Positions 12,241 to 23,994 of a DNA stretch of 64,000 bases are shown piece after piece. Location of the stretch: positions 11,047,169-11,111,168 of the forward strand of contig CM022679.1 in NCBI GenBank assembly GCA_012295275.1, given 5' to 3'. The notes beneath the pieces are model-generated. The model saw only the letters and a list, made by a program, of their open reading frames with translations, did not search any database and was not told where the DNA came from. This DNA is from Chrysomallon squamiferum. Taxonomy: Eukaryota > Mollusca > Gastropoda > Neomphalida > Peltospiridae. The position numbers were made by a program, and so were the translations under genes. Each line of letters starts with the position of its first letter. The stretch's first letter is position 1.

Positions 12241-13095
12241 AACATAACCTGCAGAAAAAGTATTATTTATGGAAAGCACACTAAGAAGAAATTACTGACT
12301 TTGAAGTGAAAAAAAAGTAATGTAATTGAAAATTTGGAAAAATTTAATTACCAAGAAAGTTTCAGTATACGTTAAATAGCTGCCTTTTATCTAAATTTTT
12401 GTTGTTGTTCTTTTTTAATGGTCAAATCAAAGCCAACACTTTGCTGTTTATAGGACCACTTCAGACAGCCCCTGACTTTGAAGTGGGCACAGGTACAGCA
12501 GAGGTAATGGTTCTTTGATTCCTAATTGGCTGAAGATTGCTCTCGCAGTAATCTTTACAAGCCAGTTTAAATTCTCATTCTTGGTAGAGATTATTTTAAG
12601 CTGTGTTTTATACTGAGCAACATGCAATTCAGTAACAATAAGTGTGTCCCTCTTTAAGTCGAGGAGGGGAGGTGGGTGTAGATGTTGAGGTTTAAACAGC
12701 TGTTTTCAAGATAAATGGGGAGTTGATGTCTTCAGCATCAGATCAGTTAGAGGAGTTGACAATAATTTGTTTTGGTACTTATTTCTTATACCACCAGCAT
12801 CATCACCACCACCAATACTGTGGTTGAAACTACAACTATTACTGGGAAAACATTTTTAAATGTTCATTAAAAACATTAAAACTTAATTGAGATAGACTGA
12901 TATTCTGCTTTATTTTATAATGTATTATTTATTAGTGGTTTTTAGAGTTCTGATTTTTAATTTTAAAATTATTATTATTATTTTTAATTGTTTTTTTTTA
13001 ATATTCATCAGAATGCATGGTGTGGATCGAAAAATCAAAAATGAAAATAGTTACTAGGCAATCAAATGAATTTATTTCTTATATTCAAATTATTT

Positions 13096-13135
<40 letters not shown>

Positions 13136-13380
13136 TAAATGTTTACAGGATACTTTTTGGTGTCAGTTTGTTTTCTCTTTGTTTTATCAGGTGGCATGCA
13201 ATCTTACACTGAGAGTATCGTGCAGGAAATTTTACAGCCACATGTTGTAAATTCATAATGCTAATGCGTTTCATAGTAATCAGAGATAGGCTGCTGTTCT
13301 TTCTCAATCTCTCGCTCATTGATAGAAACACCTGTTGATGTTACTCAACTTCTCTGTATATGTATCAGTGAAACAAATAT
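12241..13380. other. Non-coding stretch, mixed composition
   Basis: I see no gene. The segment 12,420-12,780 is of moderate complexity but CpG-poor. A T37 run lies at 13,098-13,134. The minus-strand 62-codon frame at 13,143-13,331 is not recognised. Confidence 0.7.
13098..13134 (+). repeat. poly(T) tract, 37 nt
   Basis: An uninterrupted T run in the middle of otherwise non-repetitive AT-rich DNA. Confidence 0.95.
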
Positions 13381-13385
13381 TGTAA

Positions 13386-13990
13386 TTGGAGTGTGATGGA
13401 AACTATAGTTTTGGTGGTCTGACTCAAAAACTATCAGCTTCCTTATCTTGGCTGAAATTAATTCTGATTGGACAGCTGGAATCGAAGAAGCTACCTGATT
13501 GGCTGAAAATTAACCCGGTATCATCAGAGAGGTGTAAACGATACGCAATTGTTGTGGATTATGTGCAGCACTTGAGGCTGATCGTTTGCCTAAGGACAGA
13601 TTACATGGATCAGTGAAGATAAACCCAACCAGATAATCCTTTAATTGGTGATTAGCTGATAGCAGTCGGCTTGTGAATATTGTCCACTTTGAAGTTCTGC
13701 GCCTGCTGAAAGACTGCTGTATTCAGCAACAAAGTATCGCTTTAAAGCATGGCAAGAAATATGACTGACTGCATGGCAAGTCGTGAATGCAGCCACGTTA
13801 GACGTAATTATACGTTGACGTGGCTGTCTGCCTGGCTGCCTGTGCAGGTTGGTGGGTGCTGTGAAAGAGCACATTGTGAGATAATTTCATACTGTCGTGG
13901 GCTTCAACTCGGACCACAGATAAAGTGCAGTATGTGTCATAGCAAGTATCCCCCTTCCTGTCTTTTTCTCTTCCATGATTCTATCCCATG
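13386..13990. promoter_or_regulatory. CpG-containing high-complexity island, candidate enhancer
   Basis: About 600 bp with low repeat content and many CpGs. It contains GATTGG (inverted CCAAT) motifs near 13,466, 13,497 and an ATTGG near 13,644, a GCATGGCAAG decamer repeated at 13,747-13,756 and 13,770-13,780, and a long imperfect palindrome at 13,790-13,826. Overlapping open frames occur on both strands (13,386-13,616 and 13,749-13,991 plus; 13,641-13,874 minus) but none looks like a known protein. Non-coding constraint is the more likely explanation for the unusual composition. Confidence 0.4.
13790..13826. promoter_or_regulatory. Long interrupted palindrome with an ATTA loop
   Basis: CAGCCACGT (13,790-13,798) pairs with ACGTGGCTG (13,818-13,826), and ACGTA (13,802-13,806) pairs with TACGT (13,811-13,815) around a central ATTA. 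The arms give nine plus five paired bases with a small internal loop. It could be a dimeric protein-binding site or an RNA hairpin. Its CpG richness in a CpG-poor region argues for constraint or recent origin. Confidence 0.6.
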
Positions 13991-15999
13991 ATTCATCTTG
14001 TTCACAGTCTCCATTTTTTATCAGATACTGAAAACACTGTCATACGTTAATGATGTTACTGATTTCATTTTAGACACAAAATATAAAAATAAACCCCTCC
14101 TACCAGAGATTTAATAGTTGAGAATGTATGTGCTTAAATCATCATCATGCATGTACATTCTACATAATTCATTCACATTTTCTTTTTAGGTTTGTATCAG
14201 AAATGGATCATATGGTTTAGTAACAAATTTAATTCAAAATATTCTGCAGTAAATATGTACTGATTAACATGTATTCAGTCCCAGTATTTTGTTTTAGCTG
14301 ATTTCATATTTTATACATATATGCATTCAGCATAAATCATATGTTATATAAAAGCTCTGGGGAAAAGCTAGTCTATGGATTGAACCATATACCATTGAAT
14401 CTAATACATTTATATTAGCACTGGGTATATCTTATGATAACTGATATTAAATTATTATTTCATTTGATCTATTCTGTTAACATTTTATTCATATTTTCAA
14501 ATATGGTTAAGATTCTAAATTTGATTTTCCCATACAGAAAAGCTTCAGTCAGAATTACAGTTTTATCCACAAATAAACAGGAATGACCAGAAAGTCATCT
14601 TGTATTAAGCACACGGATAATCCAGACAAAATGGGCAGCAGCAAATCCTGCTAATCCCCACATCGTATGATTGCTTAACTTGTAGATAATATAGAGATTC
14701 TGAAAGAAGCTTCCAACATTTACTTGAACTGCTGGCTGAGTGGTGGGCACACTGTGTGTATCATTTGAAAAATGTGTGCAGGTTTGATTTGCCACCTCTA
14801 AAACAAACAGTCCACTTCCAGGTCTTCTATTTAAGTTCTGAGGCTGCTTGTATAAACTGTTAGATCGTTTGCCTGAGCAATTAAACCGCTATTTGCCTTT
14901 CCTTTGTCTGTGACATTCCTCAGATGATTGTCTGCAATGGTTCAGTATGTTTTAGGTTTGTTTGTTTTTTTTTGTCAGAGATTCTGTCCTTAGAAACATT
15001 GCAGTAGATTCATGTCAGCAGAATCAAAATATAAGAAGAGGCCATCTTTTTAAACTGACCAATGAAATGGCTTGTTCTTGTTTTAAAGTTTGCAGGAGAG
15101 AAGACGTTAACATGTTCTTTCTTTAACTGATTAAATAATTCAGTATATGTTAGCATCTTTTGCTTATTAATGCAAGTACTATCTGATTCAGATTAAATTA
15201 AGTTTGATAATGGATTATCATTGGAACTAAAAATATATTATGTGTAGAGAACTGTTCTTTATTTTTCAAAACAAAAAACGAGAAATTGAAAAAGATAAAT
15301 GTTGTAATAGATGAAATCCTTTTGAACATGTTTCTTTAGGATTCATCTCTTTAAATAATGAATTATTTACCTTAAATCATTATTTTTTAATTTTAAAAAA
15401 ACCCCATGAAGTCAGGAAACCAAAATCAAATTAATGACTGAATATTTAAAAGAAAGAGCATACGTTTTATTAAGTTTAATTTTAATTTTATTGTAGATTA
15501 TAAGTTCAAAATTATAAATTTATCTTGTTACACAGTATTTAAAATGAATCATTTTTAAATCAGTGTTAAAAAAATATTGTAGTAATATTATTAGAATCAA
15601 ATCTGAAAATAAAAACAGTAACTGTCTTTTAGTATTGGTGTCTCTTTCCCTTCCCTCCCTCTTTCTATCTCCCTCATTCCCCCTCTTCACTCCCCTTTTT
15701 TTTCTGTCCATCTTTCTCTTTCTTCTCTCTGTTCCATGCTGTTTGTATATGTTTTAACAGGGTGTTTATACATATATGGGTGTGTGTAATTATGTTAACT
15801 TAAAACGATTAAACATTTCCCCCAAGTTTCTATTTTTGCACAACTAAACCAAATCAAGTTCAGAATCCACTAAAATCCAACTCAAAACAAATGAAAAAAA
15901 AAAAAATGTATTTACAAAACAAACTCGAAAGAAATAAACACATTACTCCAAAATGAAGCAGAATCCGAATGGGCATGCAGCAAATTATCTGGTTTTATC
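13991..15999. other. AT-rich non-coding stretch
   Basis: I see no gene. Short frames (14,595-14,795 minus; 15,520-15,757 both strands) are unrecognised, and the last pair comes from a pyrimidine-rich TCTTTCTC tract at 15,640-15,730. Confidence 0.75.
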
Positions 16000-16320
16000 A
16001 TCGCCAGCTAATCTGAGATTATCTCACACTCTGACCTGGTAAGTGGGGGGGTCACAAATTGATAGGATAAGGAGGCGGCTGCACGATGCTTAGGGTGGAT
16101 ATGTGATGACTTACATGTGTGGGAAAAGATGTAATGGGAGGGTGGGGAATTTCCAGCTGTTATCAGCAAGGTGACAGTGTGGAGTAGTACACGAACACGG
16201 AGGTACGACGTTGTTGCCGTTTTAAGTCGTCTGCAGCTACTGTTTACCGGGTTATCGGAGTCGGAGATAAACCACATACAACAGTGTTTACATACACCCC
16301 TCAGCCACTTACCGCTATTA
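16000..16320. promoter_or_regulatory. GC-richer island with kappa-B and forkhead motifs
   Basis: This is one of the least AT-rich segments of the left half and has many CpGs near 16,195-16,260. It holds a perfect kappa-B palindrome at 16,145-16,154, two TGTTTAC forkhead sites at 16,241-16,247 and 16,285-16,291, and GATAA-type sites. Its right edge abuts a tandem duplication. Motifs are seen directly; regulatory function is inferred. Confidence 0.45.
16145..16154. promoter_or_regulatory. NF-kappaB-type site GGGAATTTCC
   Basis: The decamer fits the Rel/NF-kappaB consensus GGGRNWYYCC exactly and is palindromic around its centre. A ten-base match could occur by chance, but it lies inside a compositional island. 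Confidence 0.45.
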
Positions 16321-16347
16321 ATTATAAAAGTCCTACAGGGCAAGTTA

Positions 16348-16630
16348 AATAAAGATTCGATTGCCCAAAATTTCTCACTTCACTACAGAAAAAAAGTGAA
16401 ATCTGTGTTCAATTGGGTTGTATAGATTTTGTAGATAATTATTCTGGAAGCTAATTTTTTTTTTTTTTTCAATTTTATTTAATGAAAGATTTGATTGCCC
16501 CTGATTTCTCACTTTACAGAAAAACTAAAAATCTGTGTTCAGTAATGATTTTTCAGTATATAATTCAATAGGGTTGTATAGATTTTGTAGATAACTATTC
16601 TGGAAACTAATTTCTTATATCAATTTTTTA
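16348..16630 (+). repeat. Tandem duplication, two copies of about 133 and 150 bp
   Basis: Copy A (16,348-16,480) and copy B (16,481-16,630) share in order an AAAGATTYGATTGCCC block, TTTCTCACTT, an AATCTGTGTTCA block, the block gggttgtatagattttgtag and ATTCTGGAARCTAATTT. Copy B has about 20 extra bases in the middle. The copies are diverged but clearly alignable. Confidence 0.85.
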
Positions 16631-16966
16631 ATGAAAAGTGTTACTAAACTGTCTTGTATTACCACTGTTATTAATTTTTACTGCAAAACATGCAAATTGT
16701 GATTAATTTTTCCCACTGTGGGTAATATAGTGCAATGAGTTATAAGTGTTAAAATAATATCTACATATTATTTTCTTCTTTTTTTTTATGATTATTATTC
16801 ACAACTTAGGAATTCTAATTATTTCACTTCTCTTAAAAAAATAAATTAATTTTTATTTGTAAAAAACACAAAAAAAAAGCAGAAAAAAACTATTTTATTT
16901 AATCACAGATGAAGGACAGTGAAAAAGTAGCCATCACGGTAAATAATAACGGCATCCATCTTTGTC

Positions 16967-16980
16967 ATTGCCATGGTAAT
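16967..16980. promoter_or_regulatory. X-box-like near-palindrome ATTGCCATGGTAAT
   Basis: A second RFX-like inverted repeat, related to the one at 6,061. It is a weaker match because the outer GTT/AAC bases are changed to ATT/AAT. Confidence 0.3.
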
Positions 16981-17142
16981 CCTTTGCCCCCCCACCCCAC
17001 CCCTGCCCGCTCATCACAGACAGTTTTTAAACATCAGTTTCTGTAATAGCTTTTACAGCTTCTAACTGACAGGAAGATGATGGTTTTGATTAATTAACTC
17101 AAATTTGGTGGTCAGTTTTGTGTGGGTGCTTCGGTGCCTGGA

Positions 17143-17150
17143 TGACGTCA
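17143..17150. promoter_or_regulatory. Palindromic cAMP response element TGACGTCA
   Basis: A perfect CRE octamer in a CpG-poor region. CREB/ATF-family proteins bind this sequence. Two copies exist in the window; the other lies beside a TATA motif near 59.3 kb. Confidence 0.45.
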
Positions 17151-17480
17151 CGACAGTGTCACAGAGAAAGAAGACAAATGGTCCTGAAGTTCTCCAGGTG
17201 ATGTCTTTTTCTGGAAAGCTGTGAATATGTAAAAACCGAGCTAATAATTTATATCAGCTGTGCGTGTATCTGACAGGGGGAAAATAACAGGAGGTGAAAC
17301 TGGTACAGTGCAAGGAAGGATTCATTTCTCATGACCTCATCTTGTATGTTTTATATATTTTACATATATATATATATGTTTTTAAAAAATTCACAGGAAA
17401 AGATTGAAGACTTCTAATGTAAGGGGTATATATTACATTGTTATTAATCTTCTTTTTTATATATTTTTTTTTATTTTTTG

Positions 17481-17481
17481 T

Positions 17482-17520
<39 letters not shown>
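17481..17520. repeat. (TTTA)n microsatellite
   Basis: Ten tandem tetranucleotide units. Confidence 0.95.
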
Positions 17521-18768
17521 TAATTTAGAATGTATCTTTTTTTTCAGTTTATACACTTTTTTTTTTTATCTTTGGACTTATCCTGTTGAAAATTTGAAGG
17601 ACTGTTCCATTATGCAAAACAAATGATTTATTTAAAAGTGAGATTAGCTCAAATGTGAAGGCAGAGGTCAGAGATGTGAAGGAACTATTTCGTGCACCTC
17701 TCCTCTGCCCACATTTCTAATGGGTAACTGATAAAAGTGATTCACAAGGTGAAGGATGCAGGTTTCATTTCATACAGCCATTAGAAAGTTAATTTTTATT
17801 ACTATCAAAAATATATTTCTTAAGCTAATCGATGATTTAAGTTTTTAGTTTGAATTTTTCTAGTTGGAGATTTTTTTGTAAACACACATATTCAACAGGT
17901 AACAGTATACAGAAATTGCCTCAGGTGAAGCTCATCAACTTCTTAATCCCAACAAAAAAAAAAGTTGTTTCATGTATGAGTGACAAGTCATCAAAGTTAA
18001 TCCTCACATTTTCGTGACAGATGCAGACTGTCTGGTAATTCTGTCACCATTTGTGTCTCTCAATATACTTCTGTTCTGACTGTCACCCATACCTTCCTTG
18101 CCTTTACTCGTTTCATTTATGCTGTCACCCATCCCCCTATGTGCTGTTCCTCTTTATCTATTTCATGGCATGCTCCCATTTCCACTGTTACTCCTCCTCA
18201 AGGTATCTTTCCCCTTGTGATCCCTGGCCTCTCAGTGTCCACCTCTCTGTCATGTGTTCCTCTCCTGACACATTTTCATCACCAGTCTGTCTAGACCTTG
18301 ACACGAGACAAAATAAATATGGGTCGTTTCATTAGATATGATGTTTTATATGTTTTTATTCTCTTTCTTCTTTTTAATTTATTTATATTCTTAATTTCTT
18401 TTCTTTTTTTTTTTTTTTTTTTTTTAAAAATCTATTGCATTTTCTCACTCACTTTTCTGAAATAGAAGATCAAAAATTGGAATGTATTTTAAATGATTTA
18501 TTTTTCCTTTTATATAATGTACTAGATGTTTGAAATAATGAATTGAAGTAGAACTGATATATATATATATACAATATTACAGTCAGAAGTGTTATATAAA
18601 TACTTTTATCTTGATAATAGTTAGTAACATATTGTATGTATGGTTCAAAAGCCATGTCTGTGAACACAGTAATCTACAACAAATATAGATAATTACTCTA
18701 ATGAACTATGAATAATGTTTATGTCCTACCAAGATAAATTCAATAGGTTGCTGACACTTGATTTGATA

Positions 18769-19115
18769 GCAGCAGTAGTAGTAGTAGTAGTTGTAGTAAT
18801 TGCAGTAGCAGTAGTAGTAGTAGTAGTAATAGTAGTAGCAGTAGTAGTAATAATAGTGTCAGCAGTAGTTGTATCAGTAGTCTCAGTAGTAGTAGCAGTA
18901 GTAGTAGTAGTGGTAGCAGTGATAACAGTAGTAGCAATAGTAGTAGCAGCAGTAGTATCAGTAGTAGTAGTAGTAATAGTAATACTAGTAGCAGTAGTAG
19001 TAATAGTAGTATCAGAATCAGTAGTAGTAGCAGAATCAGTAGTAGTAGTAGTAGCAACAGTAGTAGCAGTAATAGTAGTAGGAGCAGCAGCAGTAGTAGT
19101 AGTAGTAGTAGTATA
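18769..19115 (+). repeat. Degenerate (AGT)n trinucleotide array, about 350 bp
   Basis: The array consists of AGT units with AGC, AAT, ATC and GTT variants kept in a strict three-base register. Both strands therefore stay open (poly-Val on plus, poly-Leu on minus). The open frames are consequences of the triplet period and not genes. Confidence 0.93.
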
Positions 19116-19263
19116 TGAGGTATGATCATAATGCTATATATATATATTTGAGAAAAAAAAGAAAAAATCTTTATTCATTTACATTTAAATTTACAAGTTT
19201 CATAATTACTTCTTTTTCTTTTAAAAGGTCAGTTTTTACAAAATAAAAAAATAATGACCTTTT

Positions 19264-19470
19264 TTTGCTGACCCAGCAGAAATGAAAAGCCGAGTGTTTG
19301 TTCGTCTCTGTCAGGTTAGTGCTCAGAGAGGAAATGAATCAAGCGTGTTCAAAGAGCCACCCATTCATTGTCGTCTTATTGACAATGTTTCTTTATGTAG
19401 CTGTGAGGAGAATAACAATGAGCTGGGACCGCGTTACATTCACCTGTTGTGATCCACTTTGATGGGTTTA
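19264..19470. promoter_or_regulatory. High-complexity island with Sox-like inverted pair
   Basis: About 200 bp free of repeats with several CpGs. It contains CATTGTC and GACAATG in inverted orientation (19,366-19,387), another ACAATG near 19,415 and a TCF/LEF-like CTTTGAT near 19,457. Candidate regulatory element by motif clustering and composition only. Confidence 0.35.
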
Positions 19471-21711
19471 CAACTTTTCAGGTAGAATTTGTAAAGAAGG
19501 GTTACAATAGCAGGTTTCTGAAGTTTAAAAAAAAAAAAAAAAAAAAAAATGAATTGAACAGCTGACTTTTTTTGAGTGACCTCTGATTTTGTGTAAAAAG
19601 TCTGACCTTGGCTTGTTGGATTTTGTTTGTTAAATGAAAGATTTTCGGTTTGGCCCATTTTGTGTTAATTTTGAGATAAAAAAAATAAAAAAATAATGGT
19701 GAGAGTAATTATGTGTTGTGTAGTTAGCTGATTTTAATGGAGAGTGGTTTGTGGAGAAAATTATTTATTTTTAATGGTTGTTTGCAACACGTTTTTCTCT
19801 TTATTTTAGAAATAAGTGTTACTGAACTCACTTACCAAAAAAAAAATAAAATGGCTAATTAAATTTTTTGCACAGTTCTTAACACTGTTTTAATTTGAAG
19901 AAAAATTTTGGCTGTTTATTTTAGTAATCATTTTTCACTTCCATCAGCCAGTGTGGTTTAATTTCAATTACTTTTTTTATTTTTTTTTATTTATTTGTTA
20001 TTTTTTTTTATTATTATTATTTTTTTTTTACATTTATTTTTATACATGTTTTATTATTATTATTTTTTAAAACTATGTGCAGGGCTTATGTTAAATAGTC
20101 ATCCAATCATTTATTCACTCCAAAAATGAATTAAGTATGCAAGATTGAAAATTATTGAAAAATCATTTATAAATTTAGCTGAGGGTGACACTAATATATA
20201 TAAAATAAATAAATAAATATAATATATATATATATTAACCATTTTGTTTCCAAAATACTCTGTTGAAAGAAAACTGTAATATTTTTTGAACTAAGTGCTC
20301 TAAAATGATGATTTAGTTCTAACATGTTTTTACCGATGTCTCGCTGGTAGATATAAGTGTTAGATCATGCTAACTGCCAGATGTGTATGTGATACACACC
20401 TCGCCCATTACCAGAGCTGCTTTCCAACATAAACAATCTAGAAGCATTTCTGTCACTCTCAAATATCTAACCACCATCGTAAATATTTACTAAGTTTAGA
20501 GATTACAGCAATTAATTATACTAAAAAATGCTGATTAATGATGGTTGCCTTCTGAGAATTCTTCTATTTTTTTTTTTTTTTTTTTTTGGCCAGATGGGTA
20601 AATAAATTTAGTATAGATAAATTTGGAATTCTTTCAGAAAGGGAGGCCAATATTTTGTTTCTTTTTGAAATTGTATTGTGAAGAAAAGTTTTCAGAAACA
20701 ATAAAAATAAATGGCATAATGAGAATGTGTGTGTGCGTGAGCTAGTGCACGTGCACGCACGCATGAATTATTTTCACTCAGCTTTAACCACAGTCTGAAA
20801 ATGATGCAATTTACAAATTACAGTAAGATCATACATCATCTTAAGTTTAATATATATATAAGTTTGACTTTGCAACTTCAAAAATAAACTTTTTTCTTAT
20901 TATGACATACGAGTATAACTTGAAGTTAGAGTCTGCTGTAATTTAGGTTGAGAAATATTTACATGTCTGTCTGTCTGTCTGTCACCTATCACAAAAACCT
21001 GTCAGATTCATCAACTGATGACATATTTGTATAAAGAGTGATTAATTTTTATGTTTCAAAAGAAAAGAAAACACCAAATATTTCATCATATTTTATAATG
21101 ATCAAACAGAAAGTAAAGCTTTGTTGTGTTCAGTCACATCCCACCTAGCGTTCTGTTCTGGCTAATCAAAGGAGATGACATGCTCTTCCTGTCAGAGAGA
21201 AAAAAGCTGCATAATTATATTAAAAAAAGAATAATAATAAAAAAATTCCTCACTGCTGTTATATAGGAGTAGCCACAGACAGACCACCTTGTGTTGTTTC
21301 ATCATCATCATATACAGATCATGTAGCATTTAATAACTGAATTCATTAAAATACATCAACACACGTCATGAAATAATCATTTAACTGGAAAATACGGCTT
21401 CTTGGGAGATGCAGCTTCATGATAGAAATTATTTCGCCATTTAGCTGCTGGTTAAACTTCCTCTGTACTGAATGTTGGTTTTCCGAGTGCCTCCATCTGT
21501 TTTTATGTTGTCTTTTTGCAAATATAATTACAGCCTGTTCAAAAGTAAACAGCATTAACACTGTAAAAGCTATTAGCGTAATTAACACAAGGGGATGTTC
21601 TAACTGTGGGGATCACTGCCTCACCTTTAACCTGCAGAGTAGAAAGTGAAACCACAGGTTAGCTCTGTTTAAAAACCACCATTGACGTCTGTCTACCAGA
21701 GCATGCAGAAT
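19471..21711. other. AT-rich non-coding stretch
   Basis: I see no gene. It includes A23 at 19,527-19,549, T-rich tracts at 19,970-20,065, T21 at 20,567-20,587 and short AT repeats near 20,205-20,235. A moderately complex segment at 21,120-21,660 has overlapping short frames on both strands without recognisable domains. Confidence 0.75.
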
Positions 21712-21962
21712 TATGAATATAAAGTGAGGTCACTTTGATACAAAATAATGAATATAAATTACTTATTTCAGTATGAAATACCTAATGTAAATTACACATT
21801 TTTTTATTTCTATACAAAATAACGTATATAAATTATGCATATTTTGAAATGAAATAAAGCAGATAAATTATGCATATTTTGAAATGAAATAATAAGCATA
21901 AATTATGTACATTTTGATACAGTATAATGAATATATACATTACACATACTTTACATAAAAAT
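21712..21962 (+). repeat. Degenerate AT-rich minisatellite, unit about 36 bp, 7 copies
   Basis: Successive units follow the pattern AATGAATATAAATTAYGCATATTTTGAAATGAAAT with 33-40 bp spacing. The two central copies (from about 21,822 to 21,892) are nearly identical and the outer ones are more diverged. Confidence 0.75.
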
Positions 21963-23639
21963 TCCTGATTATAAACCATCTAATGAAGATGAATGCCTTG
22001 CATTCTTGTACTCATGCTAATATTTTAATGGTAGATACTCAAATAATAATCAGGTAAGTGTGAATAACTTAAATATAGCTTAACTTGACAAGTTCATGCT
22101 GGCATAGCAAGGTTCAACGTAAGTACATAGTATACCAATAATGTATAAAAGTTATGTAGGTATATCTTGTTCGTGACTTTCTATAATACATATGTAAAGT
22201 GGAAATTATAGAGTGCTAAATTTAGACTTAATAGGTTGTAATATTAGTAATTTTCTCAAGCTTTTCTACAGTCCAAACCAGAGCTAAAAGTCTTACATTT
22301 TACGAACTGTTGTATATGTTTGCCTGAGAAGATGAATATAAAATATGGTAATAAATAAAAATGTATTTTACCATTGTAGCAGATGATTTTCTTCTTGGCA
22401 TCATTAGACAAAATCCATGTTGGACACCGAAAAACCTTGTATAAAAAAATGATTCATTCATTCTTGCTCATGAAGAAAATCCAGCTAATCATTTTGCATG
22501 TAATACATGTATGTTGCTGTATAATAACTGGCCTATAAACACTTTTCACTGATATATTTTCACAAACAACACATTTTTTTTTTTTTTTTTTAAATAGTTT
22601 TTTGTAAAGCACTTGACAACTCAGTCACATGTGTTGACAAGCTGTTGAGGAAGCTGCTGAGGGTGTGACAGTAGTAGCTGTTTGATGTAATAAAGATTTT
22701 TCTATAACCAGCCTGTTCGGTCAGGTTCTTTAATTGGGATATATGGTCATTTGTTTTTATTCCACATCTGTGATAATGCACATCTCATTATTTCTGATGC
22801 AGTCGGTGTGTTCATACATGTTTCGTATGTTTTAATAGTATAAAATGTGATATATCAAGAAATGAAGGGAAAAAAAGATGTAGCCTTGGATATATAGCTA
22901 ATGAACTGCCAGCTGTATTGGGATTTTAGCAAGCAGTAAATTATAATTTATATTAAGTTATATATGTCTGTTTCAGAAGATTTTTTTTTCAGATCCAGCC
23001 TTTATTTAAAGCTAATATTCCATAGCAAAATGTATACAGATATTTGAAAATACATTTTGACAGTGATAAATTTCCCTACATTTATATTTTTATTTATTTA
23101 TTTTTAATTTATATTTTGATAGAATGGTTATAATAATTGATTTTGCCATTAAGTTTTATTGTTTTAATTTGTTTTTCTAAAAAAAACAAATAATATAAAT
23201 AATAAAAATTAAAAAGTTAAGCATAATAATTATTAATAGTTTTATATTTTCTAATTTAAATATTTTAATTTATTTTGTTTACTGAATCTAATTAAGAAAA
23301 ATATATTTTTTTTATCTAAAACTTTTAAAACAAAAATGAAATAGCTTACTAATTATGTGCAGCAAGACTTCAGTTGTAAAATAGTTTCATTTTATTATAA
23401 ATTTTCTCAAGTCTTGTTTTGTTTTGTTCATAACCAAATTAACTGAAGATCTTTGATTGTCACAACAGTTGCATGTTTATAACAGACAATTTAAAAAAAA
23501 AAAAACATTTTTAATTTTTTTTTTAATAATAATTTGCACCATGTCTAGAACATGTCTGTGTGTAAATAGCAATGTAGCTGTTGACTACGTTAATTTGTGT
23601 GTATCTGTTCAGAAATCAATACAATTGTTAAATTGAGCA
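21963..23639. other. AT-rich non-coding stretch
   Basis: I see no gene. It contains a T-run at 22,573-22,591 and extensive A/T-only sequence at 23,080-23,340. The 63-codon minus-strand frame at 22,590-22,781 is unrecognised. Confidence 0.75.
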
Positions 23640-23935
23640 AACACACTCCCCAACAGTCTTGTTTAATAGTGTTCTGATTGTTCCTGCCTTCTCAATGAGC
23701 GTTTTGTCAGGTAGCACGCGTGATGCTTGTAGGATCAGCCCTCTTGTAATGAAGTGTGCCGTGAATGAACCGCAAACAACCCTGCTACTACCGTACAGGA
23801 TGTCAATTGATGGTCGCTGATCTAGAACTTTTGGAGGGCAGATAAGAGTAATCGCCACACTGATCAAGTCAGACCACCCTGGTGTGTTGGTCAGCTGAGT
23901 TACTTTACCTTGTGTGTGGACATCTGAACTACAAA
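23640..23935. promoter_or_regulatory. CpG-containing high-complexity island
   Basis: About 300 bp with roughly nine CpGs and no repeats, flanked on the right by T12A29. A GCACGCGTGATGC block followed by a GTAGGATCAGCC block at 23,714-23,740 faintly recalls a tRNA-type SINE head, but the rest does not follow. The minus strand is open for 79 codons (23,628-23,867) with no recognised domain. Candidate conserved element. Confidence 0.3.
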
Positions 23936-23948
23936 CAAGTCTCTAATT

Positions 23949-23950
<2 letters not shown>

Positions 23951-23991
<41 letters not shown>
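23951..23991. repeat. T12-A29 abutting homopolymers
   Basis: A T run joins directly to a long A run, forming a perfect inverted repeat around the junction. Confidence 0.9.

Positions 23992-23994
<3 letters not shown>

Larger units (their letters stand above)
16631..18700. other. Non-coding stretch with isolated regulatory-like motifs
   Basis: I see no gene. The segment at 16,915-17,330 is richer in complexity and carries an X-box-like palindrome and a CRE. The rest is AT-rich with (TTTA)n at 17,481-17,520, a pyrimidine-rich segment at 18,045-18,300 and T22 at 18,404-18,425. Confidence 0.7.

Noticed and set aside
11946-12245. 99-codon minus-strand frame with repeated FNNVLF/SHSIMF-like motifs
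   Set aside because: It is a by-product of the 50-bp minisatellite. The period is not a multiple of three, so the 'protein repeat' switches frame between units.
18715-19129. Open frames of 129-136 codons on both strands
   Set aside because: They are translations of the AGT triplet array (poly-Val/poly-Leu) and not proteins.
23714-23745. Possible plus-strand tRNA-like SINE head
   Set aside because: The B-box-like block is present, but the following CCCATT/TATTT blocks are not. It is better explained as part of a complex island.
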